DNA of 64,000 bases from Congeria kusceri (Eukaryota; Mollusca; Bivalvia; Myida; Dreissenidae), in the NCBI GenBank assembly GCA_027627225.1, contig CM051034.1, forward strand, positions 19,397,480 to 19,461,479, written 5' to 3'. Positions 22,871 through 35,829 of this stretch are shown here, piece after piece. The notes beneath the pieces were generated by a model. The model was not told where the DNA came from, searched no databases, and was given only the letters and a program-made list of their open reading frames with translations. The position numbers and the translations under genes were made by a program. Numbering within the stretch: the stretch's first letter is position 1; the number at the start of each line of letters is the position of its first letter.

Positions 22871-23739
22871 CTATTTATTCATCTTTTAAATATACTGACG
22901 TCCTAAGAATAAAGGACTGACTACCAAATACTTTAACAACTCATAAGGACAACACGTGCACTGTATATTTTATACGCCTATGAACAGTTGTTGTAGACAA
23001 TACATGGTTGGTACCGGGATAGAGATAGTTTATCCGGTGATGATTAGGAAATGAAAATATTGCGAGCTTTAGCTTTTTCTCCTTCCCGGCACCTATCATA
23101 TATTCTATTTTTCCTGTTTCTACCCAATTGCATTTTAAAAAGCACTTTACTTAAAGGTTTAGCTTATTATTATAATGTTTTATGACGAGGCGCCTCGAAC
23201 CCAATAACTCGCGTGCATTTATAAAACGTACTGCCCTAGAAAAGAGTGCTCTATTTTTAACGACACATTTTTTTAAACATTTGCACAAACATACGTCAAT
23301 GTATCCTAAAAATTAACTAGAAATGTGTCCACATACACGGATGCCCCCACCTTTGCAGCCATTTCTACATGTCGCCGCTTTTTCTGTATGCAAAAATAAT
23401 TTGCAAAAGGAGAATTGTCCTTTTATATTTTTCTTTTGCTAATTTATTATCTTATTGTATGAAGTAATTTGGATATCACAAAATATTTTTAGTCTTGTCA
23501 AAAATCAATAAAGGGTAGTAATTAAAACTGTTAGGCAATAATGAGTTATGGTTCTTGTTTGCTTCACTTACACTTGCTATCTTAAATCATTCTGTGCAAA
23601 ATCAACAAAATGGTTTTTATCATTTTTGAATTATGCTTTGCACACTCCTGAGTTAAGGGAAGTAATCACTGCCTTCATAAGTCAGGTTCGTGCATGCAAC
23701 ACATCATCTGGTGATTGTGATCATTTCTGACAGTTTATC

Positions 23740-25200
23740 TGAAAACCCTGCATGCATGACAATATTATGCTCTGGAAAATTATTTGACCTTTTACCTTGA
23801 ATAAATTACCTTGACCTTTCAACTACCAACCTGGTTCTTAGACGCCACATGCCGTCTCATAATGCTTACCATTTCTACCAAGTTATTTGAAAAATGTTCA
23901 TGCCGGACAAAATTATGCTTCAGACAGAATCCATGGACTTAATTCTTATACTTGACCTTTGATCCTTAAGTGACCTTGACCTTGGACCTAGTTTTTGCAT
24001 GCGACACATCATCTTATAATGGTTATCATTTCTGCCAAGTTATTTGAAAATACTTCATTGCTGGACAGAGTTATTGCCTGTACAAAAATCTTAACATATA
24101 TACACTTGACCTTAAAGTGTGACCTTGACCTTGGACCAAGGCACCTGGTTCTTGCATACGACAACGCCGCATAATGCTTATCACTTATGCCAAGTTGTTT
24201 GAAAGTCCTTCCCTGCTTGTCAACATTATGCTCGGGACATGGTCTATGGCTTAAATTTATATATTACTTATATTTGACCTTTGACCTTTTAGTGTGACCT
24301 TGACATTAAACAAAGGGACTTTGTTCTTGCGCTCAACACACCGACACACCATACTTAGCACTTCGGCCAAAATAGTTTAAAATCCTTCCCTGCTGAACAA
24401 AATTATGCTTCAGACTGTATCTGTAGCTTAAATGACCATTCACCTTGTAGTGTGACCTTGACCATGGACCTAGGGATCTGGTTCTTGCGCGCGACATATC
24501 GTCTCACCATGCTTAACACTTGTGCCAAGTTATTTGAAAATCCTTCCAATGCTAGACAGGGATATCAGGCCTAAATTTGTATATTTGACATTTGACCTTT
24601 AAGTGTGACCTTGTTCTTGCGGGCGACACACCGCCTCACCATGTTCAACATTTGTGCCAAGTTATTTCAAATTCCTTCCATGCTAGACAAAATTATGCTC
24701 CGGACAGGGATATCAGGCTTAAATTCTTATATTTGAATTTGACCTTTAAGTGTGACCTTAATCTTGGACCTAGAGATCTGGTTCTTGCACGCGACACACC
24801 GTCTCACCAAGTTCAACACTTGTGCCAAGTTTTTTAAATTCCTTCTAATGCTAGACAAAATTATGCTCCAGACAGTGTCTATGGCATAAATGTTCATATT
24901 TGACATTTGACCTTTAAGCGTGACCTTGACCTTGGGCTTAGGGACCTGGTTCTTGCGGGCAACAGACCGTCTCACCAAGTTCAACACTTTTGCCAAGTCA
25001 TTTGAAATTCCTTTCTTGCTAGACAAAATTATGCTCCGGACAGGGATATCAGGCTTAAATTCTTATATTTGACCTTTGACCTTTAAGTGTGACCTTAACA
25101 TGGGACCTAGGGACCTAGTTCTTGTACATACGTGTACACGTACATACGTACGTACCCACGGACATGGTAAACATCTATATCCCCCCCCCATCATTGATGG
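23740..25200. mobile_element. Composite element with ~170-bp 'TGACCTTGACC' tandem core
   Basis: About seven copies of a unit containing 'TTTGACCTTTAAGTGTGACC', 'GGACCTAGGGACCTGGTTCT', 'CCGTCTCACCA', 'GTGCCAAGTTATTTGAAA' and 'GACAAAATTATGCTC'. Copies from 24,560 onward are the most alike. The right side ends in ACGTAC-rich sequence and a hairpin, CCCCCATCATTGATGGTGGGGG (about 25,183-25,205). A terminal hairpin after a tandem core recalls Helitron-derived non-autonomous elements. Confidence 0.6.
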
Positions 25201-25209
25201 TGGGGGATG

Positions 25210-26010
25210 AACAAGTCTTAAAAATTAAGCGTCATCGGCCTTGTTTCGGATATATTGGGTTTTAAATAAGATACCTGTCGAAGCATTTTTAGTTTGTGTG
25301 TTTATCAGTGTGGAATTATATAAAGTTTTTATTTTCAAAAAAAGGATGAATATTTTTTACTTTATCTTTTTTTAATGTTTGGTTTGGCAATATACAAGTG
25401 CAGTTTAATGATACAACGCGCTTTATCTAAAGTTACCAATTAAAAATGACTTTTAATGACCGCTTAATTATTTTAAATGTTCATCTAATATGCCTGTTAA
25501 AACGTCTATAAATAATCAAATGTACGAATATATTTTGTTCTAAACGACAGATTTTGTTAAAAGATCTCACGTACATGCGTATTTGTATACTGAAACTAAA
25601 GGAGCATTAAAAACGGGTCACCAGCCTTGTTCAGGAAATAGGGTTTTGAATACGGTACCTGTCGAAGCCCCTTTTTTCAGTATGGACTTTTATCAATGTT
25701 TGAAGTATAGCGGATAGCTTTTTTTCAAACAAGGTTAAGGCTCTTTCAACTGATATGTTTGTTTGGCAATATAGAAGTGTATGTTGATAATAAAAACGCT
25801 GCACCTACATTTGCTGCTAAAATATTGAAATTGATCACATGGGAACTAATAATGCTTTCTGAAACGTCTTTTTTTTTATCAAATGAATATTTTGTTCCAA
25901 CAGTCAGATTTTCTTAAATTTTGCACATATTTAATGGATAATTTCTGAACTGATTTGTTTGAAAATACATTGCATAAGTGTGTTTTTGATTATTATATAT
26001 GCTTTTTAAA
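25210..26010. repeat. Diverged ~390-bp direct repeat, two copies
   Basis: Copy A (about 25,225-25,600) and copy B (about 25,608-26,000) share in order 'CTTGTT', 'GGGTTTT', 'ACCTGTCGAAGC', 'TTTATCA.TGT', 'GTTTGGCAATATA', 'TTTTGTTC' and 'CAGATTTT'. Old duplication; no coding capacity seen. Confidence 0.5.
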
Positions 26011-26149
26011 CTTTTACTAATAAAACATTGTATTTTGTATGGACATTAAAGTTGAAATTAGTTTATTGTAAGTTTTATACAATAAAGAAAACAGAAGCAA
26101 AAGGAGAAATTAAAGCAATAATACAAATTACAAACTAGAAATATATTTA

Positions 26150-27765
26150 AACAAGAGGGCCCTGAGGGCCCTAGGACGCTCACCTGAGACCTTGTAACCC
26201 AATTGAAATTTACATCCCGGAGGTCTGGCCTTTTTTTATCCCAGGGGCATAGTTTAAACAATCTTGAATAAACTTATGGGCCTTGCGGTTCCAGATTAAA
26301 TTGTTTAAAGTCATTCTGCTATTTAAGTCTATATAAACCATGTGACGCCTTGGGTTGTGGCCAGATTTGACCCCAGGGACATAATTTGAAAAATCTTTGA
26401 ACAGGACCACTGTGCAATGTTACGTACTACATATAGGAAAGCTGAAGGCCTTGCCCTTTCAGAGGAGAGGATTTTTGGGCCTTGCGGTTCCAGGTTAAAA
26501 TGTTTAAAGTCATTCTGCTATTTAAGTCTATATAAACCATGTGACCCCCAGGGCGCAACCAGTTTTGACCCCAGGGGCATAATTTGAATAATATTTGTAG
26601 AGGACGATATATTCGTATCAAATATGAAACCTCAAGGCATTGCGGTTTCAGAGGAGAAGATTTTTAAAGTCATTTTGCTATATAAGTTTATGTGAACCAT
26701 GTGAACCCTGGGGTGTGGTCAGTTTTGACCCATGGGGCATAATTTAAACAATCTTTATAGAGGACCACTATAGGATGTTACATACCAAATACAAAACCTC
26801 TGGGCTTTGTGGTTTCAGGAGAAGACTTTTTAAAGACATTTCGCTATTTAAGTTTATATAAACCATGTGACCCTCGGGGGTCGCCAGTTTTGCCCCAAGG
26901 GCATAATTTGAACATTATTTGTAGAGGACCACTATATGATGTTACATACCAAATAAAAAACCTCTGGACCCTGCGGTTTCTGAGGAGAATATATTTAAAG
27001 TCATTTTGCTATTTAAGTCTATATAAATCATGTGACCCCCGAGGCAAGGCCAGTTTTGACCCTAGGAGCATAAATTGAACATTATTTGTAGAGGACCACT
27101 AAAGGATGTTACAGACCAAACATAAAACGTCTGGGCCTTGCGGTTTCAGAGGAGAAGATTTGTAAAGTCATTTTGCTATATATTCTGTATAACCCACGTG
27201 ACCCCCGGGGCGTGACCAGTTTTGACCCCTGGGGCATAATTTGAAAAATCTTTGTAGAGCACCACTATATTATTATACATACCACATATGAAACCTCTGG
27301 GCCTTTTGGTATCAGAGGAGAGATTTTTAAAGTCATTTTGCAATATATTCCATGTAAACAATGTGACCCCCGGGGCGTGGCCAGTTCTGACCCCAGGGGC
27401 ATAATTTGAATAATCTTTGTACAGGACCACTATAGGATGTTATATGCCAAATATGAAACCTCTGGGCCTTGCGGTTGCATAGAAGAAGATTTTTTAAATT
27501 TACACTTTTTAAATCTATGTTAAGCTGTGGTGACCTACATATGCAACGGACCGGAGCGATTTTAACAACTTCGAAAGAGGGTCATCCAATGATCATTCCT
27601 GTGATGTTTGGTAAAAATCTGCCTAGTGGTTTACGAGGAGATGTCGTTTGAATGAAAAGTTGACGACGGACGCACGGACGCACGCACGCATGGACGCACG
27701 GACGACGGACAACGGGCGATCACAAAAGCTCACCATGAGCACTTTGTGCTCAGGTGAGCTAAAAA
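26150..27765. mobile_element. Composite element with ~160-bp 'GGGGCATAATTTGAA' tandem core
   Basis: The left end has GAGGGCCCTGAGGGCCC and GCTCACCTGAG; the right end has GCTCACCATGAGCACTTTG and TGCTCAGGTGAGCT, giving inverted ends and a hairpin. Between them are about eight copies of a unit with 'TTTAAAGTCATTTTGCTATT', 'ACCATGTGACCCCCGGGG', 'CAGTTTTGACCCCAGGGGC' and 'GAGGACCACTATA.GATGTT'. Near the right end is a run of ACGCACGGACG units. Short frames across it come from the repeat. Confidence 0.65.
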
Positions 27766-27974
27766 GACATTCGGCGTTGACATTAATATTGAGATATCAT
27801 TTTTACCCTAAACATAATACAAGAGGGCCAAGATGATCGGTTACGTGCCTGCTCGAGCCCCAGATTGTTCGGTCACCACCTATTCAAGGAGACTTCTCGG
27901 ACCGAAGATTTTTCGAACACCATAAGAAAACTTCTCGGATTCTAAAATTAATTTGTGATTTATTCAATAATTAT

Positions 27975-28560
27975 TAATAGAACAGAACAGAACACTACTT
28001 TATTTGTTTTCACAGATTACAAAAATACATTATGTAATAGTATGTGAGCATAAAGAGTCAAAAAAATTTGCTAAACAACAAACAAACAGTAGTTCCTGTA
28101 ACAGATCATGTGGGAAAGTGGTCAGGATGAGTTTTCTTCTATACAAAAAAAAATACGCGAGGGAAAATCAGGAATTAATTTATCAATATAAAAATATCGT
28201 TTTATGCTATATTAATATAAATATAAAAAACTTGATTTTAAATATTTTGTAAATTGCTCCTACAGTTTGATAATACTTAAATAAGTAATATAAAAAAAAT
28301 AATAATGAAAAATAACCACAACAAAAACAGAAAAATACTACGCTAATAATTGCAAACATACATAGTTTTCGCCCATAGAAAAAGTGAGGAAAAATCAGCA
28401 ACAAACAAACACACAGAAATGTATTTACCAATTTAAATATAAATATATCAATTTATGTTATGTTGATATATAAAAATATTATTTTGTGATGTTTATGTAA
28501 TTTGCTCCGACAGGTTTATTTATGCTTAAATTAGTAATATTTAGAAATTAATACTACTAC
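27975..28560 (-). repeat. Retroposon-tail repeat and duplicated AT-rich block
   Basis: 'AACAGAACAGAACA' followed by TTTATTTG at 27,980 has the tail form seen at 9147 and 30,236. Two similar blocks follow (about 28,130-28,310 and 28,375-28,550), sharing 'ATATAAAAATAT', 'TTTATGTTAT' and 'AATTGCTCC.ACAG'; a third trace is near 29,740. Confidence 0.4.
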
Positions 28561-30235
28561 TATTTATTAGTAGTTTTCGTTGTAATATTTATACCGTGAA
28601 TAAACCGACCATACCGTTTTCACCAGTGATATATGAATAAAAAATAATAATTTACATTAACATCATTATTATATAAATTTTACAAATTAACAATGTAAGA
28701 AAATAATTGCGGGAATGAATGAAAATTATTTTGTATCAGACGCGTATAGTTATTCTTTAGTAATATACCCTACCTTCATTTTGGAAGTTATCTATGCATA
28801 ACAAATACACATTTCAATGTCAATTAATCATGGATATTGCGTATCCTAATGAAAATCAATCTTCAGAGAACATTCAGCGCATTTGAAATAATGATGACTT
28901 CTATAACACAAACATAAAATTTCATTAAACTATAGCGATTTAAAATCATATTTGGTAGGAATATGATGAATCAATGTTTCTGTGTATAATTGGTATTGAA
29001 AATAATGTATCAATGCTACGCAAATGAAGTAAAAGTAACATAAATATTACGTATTCCGAGACTTATTTCACCACATTTTATTTATTGACAGATATCTTTT
29101 TTATAAGCTGATTAACATCTACTGGAGAAGTTGATAGAAATGTGAAATTCTAATTAATTCCTAACAGAACGCAACCGCAAATCAATTTCAAATTAACATG
29201 CACGGTATGTTTATAAACATAAGTTCCCCATTTATTGAAATATTCGCTCGTATGATTATCTGGACGCTAAATAATGCATGAACAGCCATACACCGGCAGC
29301 TAAACGCGCGTTATTTTAAGAATAATTACAATTTTCTTTGGGTTCATTATCTTACTGTGTTCTGATTGGCTGCAATGCATCATGTCTCAAACTTTATTTT
29401 TCAATAAAACCGTTTGCCTCTAGTAATATTCATGAGGAACTACTGTTTATTGCTGTTTACATGCAGTGCTGTCACACACACACAAAACACAACCACAATA
29501 GAAATACAGTTTAACAGATGTATTCACATTTATACATGGCATTGTCAAAAAAAGAATTAATAATAAATTAATTAATTAATAATATGTATAAACATGTAAA
29601 ATGTATGTCGTTTGTTTCTTTCTGCCTGTTTGATGAGCATTATGCATGAAAGAAAAGAAAGAATATAGAGAGAAAATTCAACACAAACATAAAAAAAAAT
29701 ACTTTTTGGATAAAAATATTTAATATTCGTAATTAATTTTACGACGAAATAAAGTGAGGAAAAAAAAATTTAACAAACACAAACATAAATACACAATTTT
29801 ACAGATTAAAACAAAGAAACAACAGGTTTCAGTCATGTAACATACATCCAGTTAAACAAATCTCACATTTTTTCACAAGGAAGCCACCGGAAACCAAGCG
29901 AGCATGGTATGCATTCATCACGTGCAGCTTGCAAAAAAATATCACAAGAACACCTCGAAAAATGTGCGAGCTGCATCAAATTGTCACCTCTGAGAGCTGA
30001 ATGTCCCATTAAACATTGTAAAAATCCCATTTTCAAATAAGCAAATGACTCGCTATCTGCCAGGCTCAAAACGCTCCTCGAAGTACTATCACATAGGGCA
30101 ATTTAACATAAACCAAGGATGATTTGCACAAAATTCACTGGTTCATTGTCTCGAAAATTTACCCATTCACATTGCGCTACAGGGCGAAGAATATCTTGTA
30201 CATCGCTCCAGTTTGTGACGAATCGTTATGACAAC
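28560..30235. other. AT-rich DNA, no supported gene
   Basis: I see no coding exon I can defend. A less AT-rich stretch at 29,863-30,240 has a short minus-strand frame with several cysteines (CSCDIFLQAARDECIPCS) that I do not recognise; it may be a degraded transposon. Confidence 0.4.
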
Positions 30236-30417
30236 CAGAACAGAACAGAACAAGACATTTATTTTCACCCAAGTATATAACATATACAATTAGGGCAATA
30301 TAACAAAGCAAAATTGTTAGTAAATTAGTAACTTCCGATAATTTTTACGTTAACACAATTGTGTAGATGATATACGGGGGGTATTTTAAATAATAAGATA
30401 CATAGTCGGAACATATG

Positions 30418-30486
<69 letters not shown>

Positions 30487-30510
30487 GCAATAATGTGAGA
30501 TCTATAATAA
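30236..30510 (-). mobile_element. SINE/LINE-tail repeat with (AAT)n, copy 2
   Basis: Second copy of the unit at 9147-9400, nearly identical over ~170 bp and with a longer AAT run (about 30,419-30,486). The GTTCTGTTCTG tail is on the minus strand. Confidence 0.7.
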
Positions 30511-30747
30511 AAAAACCTGTGGCGAATCGTTATCACCCTGTGATAAATCGTTATTAAACTGTGGCAAATCGTTATGTGTCGAATCATTTTTGTGGTGAAT
30601 CGTTACTAAATTCTAATTATGTCACTCGGGGCCTGAAGTTAAATCAGCTGCTGAAGCAAAAACAAGTTATAAAAAAGAAGAAAGAAATGTCATTTACTAG
30701 TAGCTTTGACTCAAACAATACAATTTTTGGGTAGTTTGTACTTAATT

Positions 30748-31486
30748 GGTCCCCGGAAATTCTAAACATTCTAGATGTAAACAATATTTTGCGCATGCGT
30801 TGACGTTTCTATGCATGACTTGTCTTGTTCCAGTCGGCCGCCATTTTTGTCTCGATTCGTAATGCTTTTCTTGGAAAAATATCATTGTTATCATCTGAAT
30901 CAAAACAGGATGAAAAGTTAATAAGCGGGGGTGTGGGGCGGCAGCCCCCAAAATCAGCAAAAAGTAAATTCGCTAATTAACAGTTCAAATTTCTTGGTGG
31001 TTTACTGCTACAAGATTACTGCTTTCAGTTGAGACGTGTAAACTTGCATCTAATGGATGCACAGATGGCCGTATTGAACATTTCTTTATTTTGTTATCAT
31101 GTTCTATGTTAATTATTTTTGGTAATTTGTGGTTTTAAGAGTATAAGTCGCTTTATTCCATTTGCCAATTATGGTTTACGTGTCAAACTGTTAAGCCTGA
31201 CTGTGTCGTCAAATATTTTCAAAATGGACGACCTTTTTGTAGAAGGCGGGTTAATCGCAAAGATATGCGAATTTGAATTAATATTTTATGAAATATTTCA
31301 TTAAATATTAAGAAAACTTTGCACACAAATCACGAATTTTGGGTTATTTTTGCGTTTTACGGCCGATTTTTAAAAATCGGCCCGCTAGCGCACGGTTCAC
31401 TCTATATATACGCGCACCTAGTGCTTAGTTACGTAGAATATATAATATATATTCTGCGTAACTATATTATAGTATTTCCGGGGACC
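30748..31486. mobile_element. 739-bp element with GGTCCCCGGAAAT ends
   Basis: The left end GGTCCCCGGAAATTCTA and the inverted right end GGTCCCCGGAAATACTA differ at one position over 17. Non-coding. A near-perfect palindrome lies just inside the right end (31,427-31,463). No convincing target-site duplication. Confidence 0.65.
31427..31463. repeat. 37-bp near-perfect palindrome
   Basis: AGTTACGTAGAATATATA on the left is mirrored by ATATATTCTGCGTAACT on the right, with one mismatch. Subterminal hairpin of the element at 30,748-31,486. Confidence 0.8.
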
Positions 31487-31489
31487 GCT

Positions 31490-33680
31490 AAAGTAAAGGT
31501 GTCCATAGGTCTTCATGTTCATAGTTTTATGCAAATAAGATGCATAAAAATAGACCTTTTCAATTTTATTCACATCGGTGATGAAAAGCATACTGTACAC
31601 TAGTCTGATATTTTCGGCCGATGACACACATTTGATCAGTAGTAAAATAATAAAAGTCGTTAACCTTTTTCTCGCCTTGATTTTATATCAACACTGCAAG
31701 CTAGATTTTGCTGAATTTCTTACACAAAATGTTTAAACAGGAAGTGCAAAAAAATGTGTTGTTTAAATATTTGCTCAGCACACGGTTTTAGCAAGCATGC
31801 CATTTTGGGTGTAAACATTGACTAACATCGAGGGCCAAACGGGTCGTTTTAAGAACTAAATTAAAAACAATTAAAATACATATGAAACTTTGCGTTTCAC
31901 ATATAAAAATAAATATATATTATTTAAATATAGTTTTCGTCTAAAGTACGGTTCCAACAACACATGTTGGCGTTTACAAAACTGCAACTATCTAAAAACA
32001 ACTATCGACTCGTTTAGCCTTCAGTCGTAAATCTAAACTGGAACGCGTTGAAATATTTCCGTCTGTTGCTACATATTAACGATAAAAACACCTTGCTCAA
32101 AATTGCTCTTACGAAATGTCATCGAAACAAAACTAAATTTTATCACAATTTTCGCTACAGGTATAGCGTCTAATGAATGAAATGTACACAACGCAGTGCA
32201 AAGGGCGGAGCCTTCGAATCATTCTTCAATGTATTGATGCGCGAATTGCAAAAAATAGATCCCAAATTAATTTACATTAATTACAGTGTGTAAAAAGGTC
32301 AATTTTATATAACAAAATAATTGTTAACTAATGACATCCCTACTTTTGCTATTTACTTGTATGTAACCGAATTATTTACCGGAGTGTCCAAGAATAAGGC
32401 CACCAAATTAATGCGCTACATCGGTTATTTTTGACTCGTTGCGAAAGTGTTTTTTCTTGCAACCAATTCTCATTCTGAATATTTTGAGAACAAATTACTG
32501 TAATTTATTAATTTTAACTGTACTATGGACAATCACGAGCTTTCATCGTACGATCTATTTTGACTCAGTAGGCTACGAACAAAGATCTATAATAAACATG
32601 TTTATTTATAGATCTTTGGCTAAAAAGCACTAACAATCGGTGCGCCTAACTTCTACGCTTTATCGGTTATTCTGGCCCTTGCAGATTGACTTGTTAAATG
32701 ACATGTATATAATTCCGTTTGCATAAGATAATTAGCTCGAACAAAATTATTTTTTGTTACTTACAAATTAGTTTTCATTAAAATGTCGAATACTATTGAA
32801 TAAGAAGCCAAATTATAAAGTTTAAAGGTGGGGCATTGAACTTCATTCAAACAAATGTTTCCTTTTAGCAAAAATGCACTCATAATTCACAATCTTTTAG
32901 TTTATTTTGTCGCCAACAGTCTTTCTACGCTGTCAGCGTTTTGATTTTGTATATAATTTGTGCATAAAGCCACAAAGAGCGTTTCAATTCTTAAATGATC
33001 GTTAGTGTGTTGAACTCGATTGTTATTTATAGAGCGTGCCCCCAGGCTAAACAAAATAGTGGATTAATTCTGGGAATGAATATAATATTCTGTTCATGAC
33101 ATACCATGAGAAAATATGTTCATATTTATGCTCAGTTCTAGAGTGTATATTAAGAATATGTTTATAACTTTATTTTAACCGCTTATATAAACAATTATAT
33201 ACATTTTAATCCCCAAAAGTATGCGACAGTTGTTGGTATAAATTAAACCATTGTTGTAAATTTGCATTCCCTAAAATTATAAAATTTGCCCAATTCTATT
33301 GGCATTCAATTTTCCCGCTGCATAATTACCGCAAGAAATCTAGTTCAAAAGTGATATTGGACAGCTACGCCGAAAAAATCCGATTTGCTGGTGGCATGAT
33401 GATACGCAAACAAGAATTAGTTTAGGCCTATTCGCTTAAGATTTTAAACCAAATATCCGTTTCTGAAAAGTTGCATTGCTTCAGTTGAGTTTTAAGTTTA
33501 CAACGTGTACTAAGTCAAACTAGGACGCGATTGTGTTGGAATTTAAAATAAATGCAATCGGAATACAATATTTAATGTGTTGTGTTTTGGATGGATTATT
33601 TTAATAATATGTACATAACGTATTGTATGGAATATATGCCTAAAACCGCTGCGATTAATTTATAATCCCATTTCAATTTT
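31490..33680. other. AT-rich DNA upstream of the four-exon gene
   Basis: No exon supported. The upstream exon and promoter of the gene at 33,686 should lie here or further left if the AG at 33,684 is a true acceptor, but I could not pick a convincing donor. Confidence 0.4.
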
Positions 33681-33685
33681 CTAGA

Positions 33686-35077
33686 ATGTGCTTGGATACG
33701 TGGATAGTTGTGGGTGGAGAACAGCGTGGCCAAGATAAGGTATTAATTAATTTATTGATATAATCTCCCTTCAGTTTTAATTACTCTTCAACGGAAATTT
33801 ATGTTAAGGGTTATTTTTTATGAATAAACCTTATCTTTGTTGGTTGATCACAGAAAGTGTATCCGCAAAGAATAACCCGCTTACATCAAGTGTTTTGAAA
33901 TAGAATGGAAGAAAGCTGTTGTTTATACCTTTATCGATTATGCCATGTGCGGATCAACAACTCATTATGGAAGCTAGAACCTCTGTAAAAATAGACTACA
34001 CGACGTTTTTATCGATGAAAAACTCGGGTGAGTAAAGGTGTATTTATGCTGTGTCATTATGGACACTGTTGTAATTCGGCGCGATGAAATACCCTACTAG
34101 CTAGATGGATCGCGCCACCTCCTGGTGACTGGAGATAGGAAAATATATCCGGCACTCCTTTATAAGGTCACTGTTGCATGTAGAAACAGAATAAATAGAA
34201 AATACATGGTTGGTGCCGGATGGAAAAGGTTAATCCGGTGGAGCTTGGAAAATTAAAATAGGGCGAGCTTTACACATAATACATAATTGAATACACATTA
34301 TCGTAAATAAAATTTAACTTCATAGCATTCCAAATCAAAGTAAATGGTAATACAAGAGAATATTTATTCAACGATTTACAAGTAAATTATCCATTGGTTT
34401 GACGTTCCCCGCGAACAACAAAATTGCAACTTCCTGGAATTGTGCAAACATTGTTTCCTTGCACTTTCGCCAACACTTCAAATTATGACCGTTACTGGCT
34501 GGTGATGGTTGCGTCTTCTCTCTGTGTGAGCCATTAGGGAGTTTGAGAGGGACGAAATGGCGATCAACCTTCAACTTACAGGTAAGTTTCGCTTAATCCT
34601 TCAATTTTACTACGGAAATAGTATTACGGTTCATACGAGAATATTATTACGTTAATACGAAATACGTACTTCTCGTTTTACGAAATATTATTAAGGTATA
34701 TTTGAAATACATTTAGTTAGTACGAAATAAACAAAAACAATGCTTCGAAATACATGTGCATAATGTCACTTTAGGGTCAGTGTACAATATTTAGTTGATT
34801 GTAGTTTTATCGGATAGGTCTTAAAGTTAAAATGGTTTTTACAGGCTTTAAAATCAAGCTGGATACGCGTCTTCTAACTCTAAATAGCATGCTTGAGTCC
34901 GATATTGAAAACGGAGTGCTGTTCCAAATTTTTTTGAGTGGGAATGAAATTGCTATTGGACCCCGTGAGATACAAAAATTAATACGAATGGCCCCAGTAC
35001 ATCACGTCATCCATTTGGACAATGCAAGTAATCAACAATATGCATGCCCAACGTTTGTTACGTACACGGAGATGTAG
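33686..35077 (+). CDS. Four-exon gene, ~153 aa, family not recognised
   Basis: Assembled from splice signals. Exons: 33,686-33,739 (donor AAG|GTATTA), 33,904-34,027 (acceptor GAAATAG, donor CGG|GTGAGT), 34,531-34,581 (acceptor TCTCTGTGTGAG, donor CAG|GTAAGT) and 34,845-35,077 (acceptor TTTTTACAG, stop TAG). Lengths 54+124+51+233 = 462 nt; the phases at the junctions (0, 1, 1) join without a stop, hard to get by chance. The protein begins MCLDTWIVVGGEQRGQDK, passes IREFERDEMAINLQL at the third exon and ends HVIHLDNASNQQYACPTF plus a few residues. No signal peptide, membrane segment or domain I know. AATAAA follows at 35,088. An AG just before the first ATG implies an earlier exon, so the start may be incomplete. 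Intron 2 holds a dispersed repeat. Confidence 0.5.
34190..34445. repeat. Dispersed repeat, copies also near 22,990 and 41,300-41,500
   Basis: 'ATACATGGTTGGT.CCGG' and 'TTATCCGGTG' are shared with 22,990-23,060. 'CCAAATCAAAGTAAATGGTA', 'AGAGAATAT', 'TGGTTTGACGTTC' and 'AATTGCAACTT' are shared with 41,395-41,495. It lies within intron 2 of the gene at 33,686, so it is not part of the coding sequence. Confidence 0.5.
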
Positions 35078-35087
35078 ATTGTAGCTT

Positions 35088-35093
35088 AATAAA
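35088..35093 (+). terminator. Poly(A) signal of the four-exon gene
   Basis: AATAAA ten bases after the TAG stop; a T/G-rich stretch (TTTTGTGTTTTTC) follows. Confidence 0.5.
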
Positions 35094-35365
35094 CCGATTT
35101 TGTGTTTTTCAATGGGTTCATGTTTTTGCGTCACATTGGATATTTAATGGCCTATTGGTCACTCCTGAAATAAAGAACGTTCGGATATGAATACAATCTT
35201 ATCTGTTGCTGATGTATCCGCAGTTAGGTTTTGTATTTGTTCTAGATTTCACAGTTCTTAAATAGTAAATTCGTCATAAAAACAAAACGTTTTTGCGCCG
35301 TTTGAAATTATTTATATCTGAATCAACGTTATATGGAAATCTAAAATCAGTCCGATTTGCATGGT

Positions 35366-35508
35366 GAAATGGGAAAACCGGGCTTAATGCAGTCCGCACA
35401 AGGCTGATCCGGGACGCCACTGTCCGCCTACAGTGGATTTCTGTTGAGAAGAGACTTTCTTCCACACTTTACGAACATGCATTAAGCCGGTTTCCTACGA
35501 CACGCCTC
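35366..35508. mobile_element. Deleted copy of the CGTGTCGTGGGAAAAC MITE
   Basis: Starts GGGAAAACCGGGCTTAATGC and ends CCGGTTTCCTACGACACGCC, but about half of the interior present in the copy at 35,830 is missing. Confidence 0.7.
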
Positions 35509-35829
35509 ATATTCGTTAGTCCAGGATAATGGTGGCAAACGATAAAATTCACTGGAATCAATTTACAGATGGTATAATGGCCCAATAATTCATATGCGAA
35601 AGTCATTTCATTCATGTACGTCATGAACATTAGAACCTCATATTTAATTAGTAAAATACAAGACAATATTTAGTCCTATACATTGGTATTGGAAGTGTAT
35701 TGTGATAAAGTGGGTGTCATTTAAATACACACTATAAATGTTTATATATACTGAAGTATTCATGTACAATACTAAGGTTTATTGTGATACAATTACATGT
35801 ATCATACATGCAACTAAATTGTATCAAAT

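Noticed and set aside
29863..30069. Cysteine-containing minus-strand frame
   Set aside because: No ATG start, no family recognised, and upstream sequence in the same frame is closed.
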